Counted from the stretch's first letter, positions 11,093 to 20,431 are shown. The stretch: DNA of 64,000 nucleotides from an uncultured Clostridia bacterium (GCA_947630835.1 CANRIZ010000001.1:124001-188000), one strand, 5' to 3'. Numbers and translations: made by a program. Notes: generated by a model from the sequence alone, not told the origin.

Positions 11093-11812
11093 TTACTCCA
11101 AGCCCCATTGGCTTATATTATCCGCCTGCATTGCTCCTATTATTTTCTTCTTCAAACGTGGATACCGCTTTTCAAGCTCGGTAAGCAACTGCTTGACGTT
11201 TTGGCGTTCCGTTTTTTTATCTGCGGGGCAACTGCTTTTCACCACGGGAAAATTAAGCCTTTTTGAAACGCTTTCTATCTCGTTTTCCGTTAAAAATATA
11301 AGAGGTCTAATAAGATAAAGCTTTTTGTTTGAAAGATAGGACACGGGCGAAAAGCAGGCTATTCTTCCGCCGTCAAACAGATTCATAACAAAGGTTTCCG
11401 CAGCGTCGTCAAGATGATGCCCGAGCGCCACCTTGTTACAGCCGAGCTCTTTTGCCGTATCGTGCAAAATTCCCCTTCGCATTTTGGCACAAAGACTGCA
11501 TGGATTTTTCTCTTTCCTATCCTCGAATATCACCTGCCAGAGATTTGTCGCCTTAACGTAATAATCCACGCCGAGTTCGTCGCAATAAGCCTTAATTTTG
11601 CCGAAATCGCCCTTTTCGCCGTTGAAGCCGTAATCGAGCGTTACCGCGGTAATCTCGAATTTTTCGGGGTAAAAATCGCGTATTTTCGCCAAAGCGGTCA
11701 AAAGTGCAAGCGAATCCTTACCGCCCGACACGCCGACGGCTATTTTATCGCCGGCGGAAATCATATTATATTTATCCACGGCTGCCCTTGCGAGGCTTAA
11801 AAGCTTTTTCAT
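11093..11812 (-). CDS. TtcA-like tRNA 2-thiocytidine synthase (PP-loop)
   Basis: A 239-residue PP-loop ATPase of the TtcA/TtuA group, which thiolates cytidine 32 in some tRNAs. The ATP-binding SGGKDSLALL loop lies near residue 30. CSLCAKMRRG supplies the CxxC pair, and SSCPADKKTERQ a third cysteine, the set expected for an iron-sulfur cluster in this family. It follows GAGGAAGTG by a normal spacing. It is a single gene facing groEL and shares no operon. Substrate assignment is by family only; Firmicute members are sometimes annotated simply as tRNA lysidine/thiolation-like proteins. Confidence 0.82.
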   Translation of the reverse strand: MKKLLSLARAAVDKYNMISAGDKIAVGVSGGKDSLALLTALAKIRDFYPEKFEITAVTLDYGFNGEKGDFGKIKAYCDELGVDYYVKATNLWQVIFEDRKEKNPCSLCAKMRRGILHDTAKELGCNKVALGHHLDDAAETFVMNLFDGGRIACFSPVSYLSNKKLYLIRPLIFLTENEIESVSKRLNFPVVKSSCPADKKTERQNVKQLLTELEKRYPRLKKKIIGAMQADNISQWGLE

Positions 11813-11880
11813 TAAATCACTTCCTCGGATATTTTACAGCAAATTAAAATTTATGTAAAGTAAAATCGAATGCCGTTTTG

Positions 11881-11909
11881 TTGAATATGGCTTTATTTTA
11901 TGGTAAGAT
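11881..11909 (+). promoter_or_regulatory. Candidate promoter of esterase gene
   Basis: TTGAAT (11881-11886) and TAAGAT (11904-11909), 17-base spacer, directly upstream of the AAAGGAG ribosome site. Confidence 0.45.
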
Positions 11910-11926
11910 AGAAAAAAGGAGTGATA

Positions 11927-12817
11927 ATGATGTTAAATTTAATGCCCCTGCTGTCAAAATATTGGGAGGTTTTCGTTGAGAAAAGCGACCAAAAGCGAAT
12001 CGACTCGCAAACTCCACCCGAAAAGGTTAAGGTCGTTTCGGACATTTCGTATATCGACGACGGTAAAACCGAGCATCTGCTCGATATTTACACGCCCGAG
12101 GAAAGCGGCGGTTTACTGCCTGTGATTATAGACATTCACGGCGGCGGCTGGATGTACGGAACAAAGGAGATAAACAAATACTACAATATGACGCTCGCCT
12201 CCAAGGGATATGCGGTTTTCAGCATTAATTACACTCTTGTGCCGCAGGCGGATATAGCCAAACAGCTTTGCGAATGTATGCTTGCCTTTTCGTGGATAAA
12301 GGAACACGCCGAAGAATTCGGCGGCGATTTAGGCAGACTGTATGTTACCGGAGACTCTGCGGGCGGATTTTTGGCGGCGTTCTCCGCGCTTTTGAACAAT
12401 TCGCGGGCTTTGAGGGAAATATACGGTACGGTTTCGCCCGAACTTGATATTAAGGGCGTGGGCCTCACCTGCCCCGTCTGCTATATGGACGTTAAATCCG
12501 TTACGGGCGTATATACAAAGCAAATATTGGGAAACGAATACAAAAGCAAAAAATACAAGGGCTTTGTAAACCTTGACGACGCGTTAAAACTAAGCTCGAT
12601 GCCCCCTGTTTACCTGATAACCTGCAAGGGCGATTTGCCCGCAAAAAACGCCACATTCAAAGCGTATGACGATTTACGGGACAACGGCGTAAAGTGCAAG
12701 CTTAAATATCTGCCCGACAAAAAGTTAGGTCACGTTTTTTGCATAATCGACCCGTTTTCACCGATAAGCGACGACGTAAATAACGATATGCTGAAATTTT
12801 TAAAAGACAATACATAA
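11927..12817 (+). CDS. Alpha/beta hydrolase (esterase/lipase)
   Basis: A 296-residue alpha/beta hydrolase of the hormone-sensitive-lipase type. The oxyanion-hole motif IHGGGW and the nucleophile elbow GDSAGG are both present, and GHVF near the C terminus supplies the likely catalytic histidine. There is no signal peptide, so it is cytoplasmic and probably acts on a carboxyl ester such as an acetylated sugar or short acyl ester; the true substrate is unknown. ATG at 11927 (or the adjacent 11930) fits the AAAGGAG site; an in-frame GTG at 11921 overlaps that site and is unlikely. It is monocistronic with its own terminator. Confidence 0.82.
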   Translation: MMLNLMPLLSKYWEVFVEKSDQKRIDSQTPPEKVKVVSDISYIDDGKTEHLLDIYTPEESGGLLPVIIDIHGGGWMYGTKEINKYYNMTLASKGYAVFSINYTLVPQADIAKQLCECMLAFSWIKEHAEEFGGDLGRLYVTGDSAGGFLAAFSALLNNSRALREIYGTVSPELDIKGVGLTCPVCYMDVKSVTGVYTKQILGNEYKSKKYKGFVNLDDALKLSSMPPVYLITCKGDLPAKNATFKAYDDLRDNGVKCKLKYLPDKKLGHVFCIIDPFSPISDDVNNDMLKFLKDNT

Positions 12818-12833
12818 GCGCTTTCATTATGAA

Positions 12834-12868
12834 AAACAGCCCTCCCGAAGCAGGAGAGCTGTTTTTTT
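12834..12868 (+). terminator. Bidirectional terminator
   Basis: AAACAGC (12834-12840) pairs with GCTGTTT (12858-12864), with an inner CTCC/GGAG stem. T runs occur on both sides, serving the esterase on plus and the GH3 gene on minus. Confidence 0.85.
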
Positions 12869-12882
12869 ACGTTTAAATTACG

Positions 12883-15639
12883 TTAATTTTCTTTTTTCTT
12901 TTTGGAATACTTATATGCTGCGGGAATAACGGCGGCAGCGGCAACGGCGGCGCAGACCGCGCCGATAACGGAAGCCGTTTTTGCGCCCGTGGTCGGATTT
13001 TTAATTTTATTAACCGAAGCGGAGGAGCTTGATTCTGAGACGTTTTTATCGACGGCGGCTTCGTTTTGCGTTTCGCTGCTGTCGGGATTTTCGGGAGTAT
13101 CGCTCGGGGAGTTGTCCTCGCCCGGGTCGCTTATCACAAGCCCCTTATTTCCCGTGACCGCCGTGGGGTCAAACGCCTTTGTTTCCATCTTTACTCTGCA
13201 AAGGTCGTATGTGCAAAGCCTTAAAGCGTTGCCGAAGCCTATGGGGTCTTTTTCATAAGTCTGCTTCATATTTGTTGTCATCTGTAATTTTTCGGCAAAG
13301 TACCAGAGGCTTGTAAGGCAAGCGTCGTTCCTTGCATAAACCGCAAGAACGGGGTCCATATAGTTTGCGCCCGTTACGTTGATATAAGCGTCGGAAACAA
13401 CAAAGCCGTCAAATCCCCATTCGTTGCGAAGCAAATCAATGAGAAGCTCCGGACAGCCGCTGCACCATTTATCGCCCAATCTGTTGTAGGCGGACATAAT
13501 GCCCTTCGCGCCGCCCTCTTTGACCGCTATCTCAAACGGTTCGCAGTAAAGCTCGCGCATTGCCTGCTCGTTTACCCAGGTGAAAAGTCCTCTCGTCTGC
13601 CTGTTTGTTTCCTGGTCGTTGCAAACAAAATGCTTGACCGTTACAACAACGTCGTGGCTCTGTACGCCCTTTGTTACGGCAGAAGCCATTTTGCCGGAAA
13701 GAAGCGGGTCTTCGGAATAATACTCGAAGTTCCTGCCGCCCATGGGATTTCGGTGAAGATTGCAGGCGGGAGCATACCAGATGTTTGTGCCTATTCCGTT
13801 ACATTCCCTGCCTATCGAATCGCCGTAAGCCTCGGCAAGCTTATCGTTCCAGGAGCTTGCAAGGCAAACAGCCGCAGGATAAGCTACGCCGGAATCCTTA
13901 TAAAGCAAGCCGCCCGAGCCTTTAACCATTGCCGGTCCGTCGTTATCGACGGTTTCGGGTACGCCGAGGCGCTCAAGCCCAAGCGTTTTATAGCCGCTTT
14001 CGCAAATCATATCAATCATTTCGTCAACGGTAAACTGATCGAGGAATTTATCCCAAAGCGTCGGATCGGCGTTGACGTCGGCAAGCATAATATTGCCGTC
14101 GCCGTAAACAACGCCCGTTTTCGGAACAGTTCCCTCGGCAGTCGCTTCGGGCCTTGTATCGCAGTTTTTAACGCTGTCGGGAGCTGTGTAATCAGTGGGA
14201 GCCGCCGTTGGCTTTAAAGGCTCGGAACGTGAAAAATAATCCAAGCCGCCGTCGGCATACGGGAAAAGGTTTTTAATTTCCGTTCCCGTTGTATCGTCGT
14301 TTTTCATGACTTTGGTTTCGTCAAGGCTGTAGGTATATGTTTCTTCCTCGAAGGTTTTTATATCGTGGCCGACCTTAATTACATAATCGCCCTTTTCAAG
14401 CACCCAAGCCTGAGCGCCCTTGTAATCGTAAGACGCCATATCGTCAATTTTGAACGAAACGTTTACCGCGGCGCTTTCGCCGGGAGCCAAGGTATCGGTT
14501 TTGGCGTAGCCCGCAAGCTCTATTGCGCTCTTTTCAATCCCGCCGGGATAATACGGAGCCGAAAAATACACCTCTACAACGTCCTTACCTGCGACGCTGC
14601 CGATATTGGTAACGGTTACGTCGACAGAAATTTTGCCGTTTTCAACCTTGTACTCGCCTACGTCCCATTCAAAATCGGTATAGGAAAGTCCGTAGCCGAA
14701 AGGATACATAACCCTGTCCGGCGCAAAGGTTTCAAAATACCTGTAGCCGACGTATATGCCCTCTTCGTAATTTACAAAATACCTGAAAAGCTGATCGGAG
14801 TATTGGAAATTACCGAAATTGACGGTGGTGGGATAATCTTTAATATCATACGCTATGGTATCGGTAAGCTTACCCGAGGGGCATATTTCGCCCGTAAGGA
14901 TTTTGCCTACGGAATCCGCACCCACCTCGCCGGTAGTCCAAACGAGCATAGCGGCGGTAACGTTTTCGTAATCGTTGAGAAAATCCGTTTGAAGTATGTT
15001 GCAGGTATTGAAAATAACAATAACCTTGTTGAAGTTATCGTTAAGAGTTGAAATCAATTCCCTTTCGGTGTCGGAAATTTTTATATCCTCCACAGAAACG
15101 TCGGACATTTCGGCGCCGGTTCTTGTGATAACGAAAATTGCGGTATCCGAAAAGCTCTTGGCGTTTTCAAGCACGCTTGAAGCTATCTGCGAAGCCGGCA
15201 GTTCCTCGGCAATGCTGCCGTTTAACATCTGAATAAGCATATCGACAAGCCCCTGGCCCGTTTCCTGTACGGAATGTTGAGTTCCCCATTCCATATACAT
15301 TTTCAGAAGCTCCTCGTTGTATTCGATTCCGGCGTTTTGTAAAGCGGTATAAAAATCAATCGCCTCATCCGAAACGACCGAACCCGAACCGCCTCCGCCT
15401 ATTGCAAAATTAACCGAGCCCATACCGAATACGTTAACTTTTTTGTCGGTCAACGGCAGGGTATTGCGGTCGTTTTTAAGCAAAACGACGCCCTCCGCCT
15501 CCATTTGCTTTGCAATTTCCCTTGCGGAAGCGGCAGCCTCTTTTGAATAGTTGCCCGAAACCGCCAAAGCGCAGAACGCGCAGGAAAACAGCATAGCGGC
15601 GGCGAGCAAAACGCTTATTACCTTTTTAATTGTTTTCAT
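12883..15639 (-). CDS. Surface-anchored GH3 beta-glucosidase, inverted domain order
   Basis: A 918-residue glycoside hydrolase family 3 protein whose domains are rearranged. A signal peptide (MKTIKKVISVLLAAAMLF) is followed by the usual C-terminal GH3 domain (about 45-330), then a fibronectin-III-like domain (about 340-440), then the catalytic TIM barrel (about 510-800). The nucleophile is Asp750 in GFVVSDAY. KHFVCNDQE and the GRNFEYYSEDP region are other barrel motifs. The C terminus has a serine-rich linker, NPTTG, a hydrophobic helix and KKKKEN, which is a sortase-type sorting signal. The order is known from rumen beta-glucosidases (Butyrivibrio, Ruminococcus albus). It likely releases glucose from beta-glucosides at the cell surface. 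The ATG at 15639 follows GGGAGGAAAC. Confidence 0.88.
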   Translation of the reverse strand: MKTIKKVISVLLAAAMLFSCAFCALAVSGNYSKEAAASAREIAKQMEAEGVVLLKNDRNTLPLTDKKVNVFGMGSVNFAIGGGGSGSVVSDEAIDFYTALQNAGIEYNEELLKMYMEWGTQHSVQETGQGLVDMLIQMLNGSIAEELPASQIASSVLENAKSFSDTAIFVITRTGAEMSDVSVEDIKISDTERELISTLNDNFNKVIVIFNTCNILQTDFLNDYENVTAAMLVWTTGEVGADSVGKILTGEICPSGKLTDTIAYDIKDYPTTVNFGNFQYSDQLFRYFVNYEEGIYVGYRYFETFAPDRVMYPFGYGLSYTDFEWDVGEYKVENGKISVDVTVTNIGSVAGKDVVEVYFSAPYYPGGIEKSAIELAGYAKTDTLAPGESAAVNVSFKIDDMASYDYKGAQAWVLEKGDYVIKVGHDIKTFEEETYTYSLDETKVMKNDDTTGTEIKNLFPYADGGLDYFSRSEPLKPTAAPTDYTAPDSVKNCDTRPEATAEGTVPKTGVVYGDGNIMLADVNADPTLWDKFLDQFTVDEMIDMICESGYKTLGLERLGVPETVDNDGPAMVKGSGGLLYKDSGVAYPAAVCLASSWNDKLAEAYGDSIGRECNGIGTNIWYAPACNLHRNPMGGRNFEYYSEDPLLSGKMASAVTKGVQSHDVVVTVKHFVCNDQETNRQTRGLFTWVNEQAMRELYCEPFEIAVKEGGAKGIMSAYNRLGDKWCSGCPELLIDLLRNEWGFDGFVVSDAYINVTGANYMDPVLAVYARNDACLTSLWYFAEKLQMTTNMKQTYEKDPIGFGNALRLCTYDLCRVKMETKAFDPTAVTGNKGLVISDPGEDNSPSDTPENPDSSETQNEAAVDKNVSESSSSASVNKIKNPTTGAKTASVIGAVCAAVAAAAVIPAAYKYSKKKKEN

Positions 15640-15806
15640 CCGAGTTTCCTCCCGATAAAATATTCCGCTACAATAATAACATCTTTTTTGTAAAATCAAC
15701 AGTAAAAAATTACACTTTTCTTCATTTTCGGCGTTTTAAATAAAAGAAAAGTGAAAATTTGAATATTTTAACCTATCAAAACACGGTTTTAAATGAAAAA
15801 CAAGCA

Positions 15807-15834
15807 AAAGCCCCACACAAAAGTGTAAGGCTTT
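15807..15834 (-). terminator. Terminator after zinc-ribbon gene
   Basis: On the minus strand AAAGCC, a short ACAC/GTGT inner pairing and GGCTTTT form a hairpin followed by a T-rich stretch. It lies downstream of the zinc-ribbon gene. Confidence 0.65.
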
Positions 15835-15877
15835 ACTCTTTGGCATAATATATAAGTAAAATTATTTTAGCTTATGC

Positions 15878-16165
15878 TTATGCGTTCTCTTCCTCTTCCT
15901 TCATCTTTGCAAAGCATTCGCTGCAATAAACCGGTCTGTCGTCTCTCGGCTGGAAAGGAACCTTTGCCGGTCCGCCGCATCTTGCGCAAACTGCGTCAAA
16001 CAACTGTCTCTCGCCTCTGATGGCGTTTTTCCTTGCGTCGCGGCAAGCCTTGCATCTCTGAGGCTCGTTTACAAAGCCTTTTTCAGCATAGAACTCCTGC
16101 TCGCCCGCTGTGAAAACAAATTCGTTTCCGCACTCTTTGCATGTAAGGGTCTTGTCTTCGTACAT
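15878..16165 (-). CDS. Double zinc-ribbon protein
   Basis: A 95-residue acidic-tailed protein with two zinc-ribbon units: CKEC...CKAC at residues 9-40 and CARCGG...YCSECF near the C terminus. The first matches the probable zinc-ribbon family often called zf-trcl, and the second the CxxC-x17-CxxC type. No enzymatic motif is present. Such proteins are common in Clostridia and their function is unknown. ATG at 16165 follows GAGG; an upstream in-frame TTG would add 13 residues but has no matching ribosome site. It lies just downstream of the sigma factor gene on the same strand. Confidence 0.75.
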   Translation of the reverse strand: MYEDKTLTCKECGNEFVFTAGEQEFYAEKGFVNEPQRCKACRDARKNAIRGERQLFDAVCARCGGPAKVPFQPRDDRPVYCSECFAKMKEEEENA

Positions 16166-16254
16166 TTTAGTAACCTCGCAACATAAAAATATTTTTACCC
16201 CCAACGGATTTGCACCGTTTACAAATTAATGTTCTCCTTATGAGAAGGGCATTT

Positions 16255-16845
16255 TTACAAATTTGAATTACGAATCTTATGACGCACCCGCTGAAGAGCA
16301 TTGTCAACCGATTTTACAGTAGTCCCCGTTTTAAGAGCTATCTCCTCGTAAGACATACCGCTTATAAAAAGCTTGAGAACCTCAAGCTCTTTTTGAGAAA
16401 GCATTGAATTAATATAATCGAGTATTCTGTCAAAACGGTCTTTTCCTATTGTGATTTCTTCAACCGATGCGATTGCGGCGGCTTTGTCGCCGGAACTTTC
16501 CAAAGATACGGTTTCAAAAGTAAAAACGCTGTTCTCGGAACGCTTGCGTGAAGCGGAAATGAGCCTGTTGCGAACGCACTCGGCCATATAATTCTTAAAA
16601 CTTGCGCCGCCGGCGCTGTCGTAAGATTTTACGGCCGAAAGCACGCTTAGCATCCCCTCTTGGTAAAGGTCGTCGCTTTCAATAGAAACATTTGCTGAGG
16701 CAGATAAGAATTTCCTGACAAGGCTGTGAACAAAGGGCGAAACGCCGACGATAATTTGCGTTAAGGCGTTTGAATCCCCCGCTTTTGCCCTGCCGACAAG
16801 CGATAAAATATTTTCACCGTTTAACGAGTTCTTATCAAAAGACAA
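16255..16845 (-). CDS. RNA polymerase sigma-70-type factor
   Basis: A 196-residue sigma factor with region 2 (about 30-100, including DDLYQEGMLSVLSAVKSYD and FKNYMAECVRNRLISASRKR) and region 4 (about 140-195, with LSQKELEVLKLFISGMSYEEIALKTG). Regions 1.1 and 3 are missing. The sequence resembles SigH-like alternative sigma factors of Clostridia more than ECF factors, because region 2 is preceded by a helix typical of the SigH/SigB group. The start is TTG at 16845, eight bases after AGGGG. A consensus sigma-A promoter precedes it. The regulon cannot be inferred from this window. Confidence 0.82.
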   Translation of the reverse strand: MSFDKNSLNGENILSLVGRAKAGDSNALTQIIVGVSPFVHSLVRKFLSASANVSIESDDLYQEGMLSVLSAVKSYDSAGGASFKNYMAECVRNRLISASRKRSENSVFTFETVSLESSGDKAAAIASVEEITIGKDRFDRILDYINSMLSQKELEVLKLFISGMSYEEIALKTGTTVKSVDNALQRVRHKIRNSNL

Positions 16846-16899
16846 TATCGTTACCCCTTCGGCAGTATAAACACTACTTATTCACACTAATTTAATTAT

Positions 16900-16927
16900 A
16901 TTATAACAGTTATTTGTAATTTGTCAA
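16900..16927 (-). promoter_or_regulatory. Sigma factor gene promoter
   Basis: On the minus strand a perfect TTGACA (16927-16922) and perfect TATAAT (16905-16900) with a 16-base spacer. Confidence 0.75.
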
Positions 16928-16950
16928 TATTTTTTTGTGAAAATTGTATA

Positions 16951-16985
16951 TAAAAACAAGAGCAACCCGCAAAACGGATTGCTCT
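16951..16985 (-). terminator. Terminator after small membrane peptide
   Basis: AGAGCAA (16959-16965) pairs with TTGCTCT (16979-16985), with inner CCG/CGG. On the minus strand it is followed by CTTGTTTTTA. It ends the phosphoglucomutase-peptide transcript. Confidence 0.8.
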
Positions 16986-16996
16986 GTGACTTTTTA

Positions 16997-17095
16997 TTAT
17001 CTTACCAAGGTATAAAGCAAAACCGAAACCGCGCTTGCCGCCATTAAAACCGCAAGGCAGACGCATATTACTTTTACAACTTTCCTGTTAAACAT
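16997..17095 (-). CDS. 32-residue single-helix membrane peptide
   Basis: A small gene, 32 codons and a TAA stop, reading MFNRKVVKVICVCLAVLMAA and continuing hydrophobic to LLYTLVR. GGAG lies six bases before the ATG, and the ATG starts 11 bases after the phosphoglucomutase stop. A terminator follows within 12 bases of the stop. The layout, a basic N-terminal stub and one membrane helix, resembles stress-related miniproteins such as Prli42 of Bacillales. No homology can be claimed from sequence alone. Support is ribosome site, operon position and composition; function is unknown. Confidence 0.6.
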   Translation of the reverse strand: MFNRKVVKVICVCLAVLMAASAVSVLLYTLVR

Positions 17096-17106
17096 TTTTC
17101 ACTCCG

Positions 17107-18828
17107 TTATTCTATGCCCATTATTTTTTCCATATCGGCGGAAATTTCCGCGGTGAGTTCTTCTGCCGAAGCCCTGTCCTTTTTAACCGCCGTTATGTAA
17201 ATTTTAATTTTAGGCTCCGTACCTGAGGGACGGACTATCACGCCCGAACCGCCTGTGAGCTTATATGAAAGCACGTTTGATTTCGGCAAATCGATTTTTT
17301 CCGTATTTCCCGAAGTTAAATCGTTCTTTACGCTGTTTAAGTAATCGGATATACATAAGACCTCAAGCCCCGCTATATGCTTAGGAGGATTGGAGCGCAG
17401 TTTGGTCATCATATCGCTCATCTTCTGCATTCCCGCCGCGCCTTCAAAATTAAAGTTGAGCAGAGAATTTAAGAACATACCGTACTTATTGTAGATGTTC
17501 TGCATCTGATTGTAAAGACTTACGCCCTTTTTCTTGTAATAAGCCGCCATTTCGCATATAAGCATCGAAGCTACGACAGCGTCCTTATCCCTTGCGTGAG
17601 CGCCCCTCAAATAGCCGTAAGACTCCTCCATACCGACTATAAACCTTTCGGTTTCGTTCTTCTTTTCAAGCTTGGTAACAAGCTCGCCTATATACTTAAA
17701 GCCCGTAAGTAAATCGGCAGTCTCCGCGCCGTAGCTTTTTGCAATCTCGGCTACAAGCTGAGAGGTTACTATGGTTTTTACAACTATTGGATTTTCGGGC
17801 AGTACGCCCTGCTCTTTGAGAGATGAGAGTATATATTCCGTAAGCATTATGCCCACTTCGTTGCCCGTCATAAGCTTGTATTCGCCGTTATCGAGAACCG
17901 CTATGCCCACTCTGTCGCAGTCGGGATCGGTTGCAAGGAGTAAATCCGCCTTTTTATCCCGAGTCATAGCGACAGCGCACTCGAATACCTGCTTAATTTC
18001 CGGGTTCGGGAAAGGACAGGTGGGGAAATTGCCGTCGGGAAGCTCCTGCTGTTTAACAACCCTGACGTCCGAAACGCCTATTCTCTTTAATATTTCCCTG
18101 ACGTGCTTATTGCCCGTACCGTTGAGCGGCGAATAGATAACAGAAAGCTCGGAATTTTCGCATGCGCCGGGATTAACCCTTGCTTTCAGAACCTCTTTAT
18201 AGAAGCTTTCAACAACCTCGTCCGAAACATACTCGATATTGCCGAGCTTAACCGCTTCGTCAAAATCCGTCTTATGTATGCCGTCGAACATATCGACCTT
18301 ATTTATAAATTCGTATGTCTTTGCCGCCGCCTCGTCGGTCATCTGATAACCGTTGGGGTCATAGCATTTATAGCCGTTGTATTTTGCGGGATTATGGCTT
18401 GCGGTAATGATAATACCCGAGCTGCATTTGTAATAGCGCACGGCATAGCTTAACATCGGGGTGGGAACAAGCTCCGGATAAATATATACCTTTATCCCAT
18501 TGCCTGCAAGCACCTCCGCGGCGGAACGGGCAAATACGTCCGACTTTATCCTTGAATCGTAGGCTATCGCAACGGAGGGTTCGTCAAAAGCGGAATTAAG
18601 ATAATCCGCAAGCCCCTGCGTAGCCTGATTGACGGTATAAATATTCATTCTGTTCGTGCCCGCGCCGATAACGCCTCGAAGCCCCGCCGTGCCGAACCCG
18701 AGATTTTTGTAAAAGCGGTCGAGGATTTCATCCTCGCTGCCCTCGATTTGCTTTAATTCGGGAATTAAATCGCTGTCGCCAACGGCTTTTTCACACCATA
18801 ATTTATAAAGCGCGTTTATATCGTTCAT
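17107..18828 (-). CDS. pgcA: Phosphoglucomutase / phosphosugar mutase
   Basis: A 573-residue alpha-D-phosphohexomutase that interconverts glucose-1-phosphate and glucose-6-phosphate (or mannose analogues). All four active-site loops are visible: TASHNP with the phosphoserine, DPDCDRVG binding Mg2+, the sugar-binding GMEESYGYL, and RPSGTEPKIKIY binding phosphate. The length matches the PgcA/YhxB subgroup. ATG at 18828 is preceded by GGAGG at seven bases; the upstream in-frame ATG at 18834 is too close to that site. The small membrane-peptide gene follows in the same transcript. The product links sugar catabolism to cell-envelope polysaccharide precursors. Confidence 0.93.
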   Translation of the reverse strand: MNDINALYKLWCEKAVGDSDLIPELKQIEGSEDEILDRFYKNLGFGTAGLRGVIGAGTNRMNIYTVNQATQGLADYLNSAFDEPSVAIAYDSRIKSDVFARSAAEVLAGNGIKVYIYPELVPTPMLSYAVRYYKCSSGIIITASHNPAKYNGYKCYDPNGYQMTDEAAAKTYEFINKVDMFDGIHKTDFDEAVKLGNIEYVSDEVVESFYKEVLKARVNPGACENSELSVIYSPLNGTGNKHVREILKRIGVSDVRVVKQQELPDGNFPTCPFPNPEIKQVFECAVAMTRDKKADLLLATDPDCDRVGIAVLDNGEYKLMTGNEVGIMLTEYILSSLKEQGVLPENPIVVKTIVTSQLVAEIAKSYGAETADLLTGFKYIGELVTKLEKKNETERFIVGMEESYGYLRGAHARDKDAVVASMLICEMAAYYKKKGVSLYNQMQNIYNKYGMFLNSLLNFNFEGAAGMQKMSDMMTKLRSNPPKHIAGLEVLCISDYLNSVKNDLTSGNTEKIDLPKSNVLSYKLTGGSGVIVRPSGTEPKIKIYITAVKKDRASAEELTAEISADMEKIMGIE

Positions 18829-18914
18829 AAACATACCTCCGAGCATAATTTATTTTTTATAAATCATATTATAAGACTTTACCGCTCCAAAGTAAATATT
18901 TATTTCGTTAAAAA

Positions 18915-19688
18915 TCAGGTAAGTACCTTGGATAAAAAGTCTTTTAACCTCGGATTTTGGGGATTTGTAAAAATTTCGTCGGGCGTTCCCTGCTCCAAAA
19001 TTTTTCCCGCGTCCATAAATACCACTCTTGTGGCTACCTCCTTGGCAAAGCCCATTTCGTGCGTTACAACCGCCATAGTCATACCCTCTGCCGCAAGGGC
19101 CTTCATAACGTCGAGAACCTCGCCTACCATTTCGGGGTCGAGCGCCGACGTGGGTTCGTCAAAAAGCATTACCTCGGGTTCCATACAAAGCGCTCTTACT
19201 ATTGCCACCCTTTGCTTTTGACCTCCCGAAAGCTGACTCGGAAACGCAGAAGCCCTGTCCTCAAGCCCTACCCGATTTAAAAGGTTAAGGGCGTTCTTTT
19301 CTGCCTCTTCCTTGCTTTTGTTCAAAAGCTTCATAGGGGCGATAGTCATATTTTTGAGTATGTTCATATTTGCAAAAAGGTTAAAATGCTGGAACACCAT
19401 TCCCATTTTTCTGCGGTGGAGGTTAATATTGGTTTTCGGGTCGGTAATATCTACGCCGTCAAATATAATTTTGCCCTCGGTCGGAATTTCAAGCAGATTA
19501 AGCGAACGCAAAAAGGTTGACTTGCCGCTGCCGGACGGGCCGATTATTACAACGACCTCGCCTTTTTTTATTTCCATATTCACTCCGTCAAGAGCCTTAA
19601 CCTTTTCGCCGTTGTAGTATTTTTTCAACCCATTGATGCTGATAAGCGAATTGTTTGCCGTGTTTATTGCGTTTTCGTTACCTTTCAT
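18915..19688 (-). CDS. Polar amino acid ABC transporter, ATPase
   Basis: A 257-residue ATP-binding subunit of the GlnQ/ArtP/HisP type. Walker [11 protein letters not shown]-loop region, signature [11 protein letters not shown], Walker [13 protein letters not shown] and switch [10 protein letters not shown] are all intact. The start overlaps the permease gene by 11 bases and has AAAGGAGG ten bases upstream, so the two are coupled. It powers uptake by the permease and lipoprotein encoded upstream. The ArgR/AhrC-like box in the operon promoter suggests arginine or a related basic amino acid as substrate. That is inference. Confidence 0.93.
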   Translation of the reverse strand: MKGNENAINTANNSLISINGLKKYYNGEKVKALDGVNMEIKKGEVVVIIGPSGSGKSTFLRSLNLLEIPTEGKIIFDGVDITDPKTNINLHRRKMGMVFQHFNLFANMNILKNMTIAPMKLLNKSKEEAEKNALNLLNRVGLEDRASAFPSQLSGGQKQRVAIVRALCMEPEVMLFDEPTSALDPEMVGEVLDVMKALAAEGMTMAVVTHEMGFAKEVATRVVFMDAGKILEQGTPDEIFTNPQNPRLKDFLSKVLT

Positions 19689-20403
19689 TGCGGCGAAGCC
19701 TCCTTTCGACAGCGGTAAATACCCTTGTCAAAACGACAACGGTTATAAGATAAATTATCGCAACCGCTATAAGCGGAATAAACGCCTCGAAGGTTCTGCC
19801 CCTTATAAGGTCGCCGGCCTTCGTTAAATCCATTATTCCGACGTAACCCGCAATCGACGTTTCCTTCAACAGGGCGATAATCTCGTTTAAAAGCGTGGGC
19901 AGCACCGCCTTTACGGTCTGCGGTATTACCACATAAGCCATGGTCTGAACATAGTTGAAGCCAAGGCTTCTGCCCGCCTCGAACTGCCCGTTGTCTATAG
20001 ACATTATGCCGCCTCGGAAAATTTCGGCGACATATGCGGCGGAGTTAAAACCGAAGGCTATAACCGCAACAGCAATATCGCTTTTTGACGAAACGAGTAT
20101 AACGAAATACCAAATCATAAGCTGTACCACTACGGGTACGCCCCTTATGACCGTTATGTAAATTTTGCACACTGCGTTAAAAAATTTAAGCAGGTAATAG
20201 CCTATGCCGCCCCTGAGCTTCAGCGTTTCCTCGTTCTTGTCGTACGACGACCTGACGGCGGCGAGTATTACGCCGAAAACAAGCCCCAGCAAAACCGCAA
20301 AAACGGTAATCAAAACGGTATGCAGAAAACCCTCCACAAGCCATTCCCAATATCCGTTGTCGATAAAGCAAAGCATAATTTTATCTCTGAGCTCATCAAA
20401 CAT
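19678..20403 (-). CDS. Polar amino acid ABC transporter, permease
   Basis: A 241-residue permease of the HisM/GlnP family with about five membrane helices. The EAA loop that docks on the ATPase is visible as [20 protein letters not shown], preceded by the conserved [11 protein letters not shown]. Only one permease is present, so it probably forms a homodimer. GGAGG precedes the ATG. The gene lies behind a terminator-like hairpin that follows the binding-protein gene, so it should be made at lower levels than the binding protein. Confidence 0.92.
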   Translation of the reverse strand: MFDELRDKIMLCFIDNGYWEWLVEGFLHTVLITVFAVLLGLVFGVILAAVRSSYDKNEETLKLRGGIGYYLLKFFNAVCKIYITVIRGVPVVVQLMIWYFVILVSSKSDIAVAVIAFGFNSAAYVAEIFRGGIMSIDNGQFEAGRSLGFNYVQTMAYVVIPQTVKAVLPTLLNEIIALLKETSIAGYVGIMDLTKAGDLIRGRTFEAFIPLIAVAIIYLITVVVLTRVFTAVERRLRRNER

Positions 20404-20431
20404 TCTTTCGACCTCCCAGGTCTGTTATAAT

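Noticed and set aside
13630-15051. Long plus-strand reading frames opposite the GH3 gene
   Set aside because: They lie fully antisense to a gene with clear domains, have no ribosome site and give low-complexity basic proteins.
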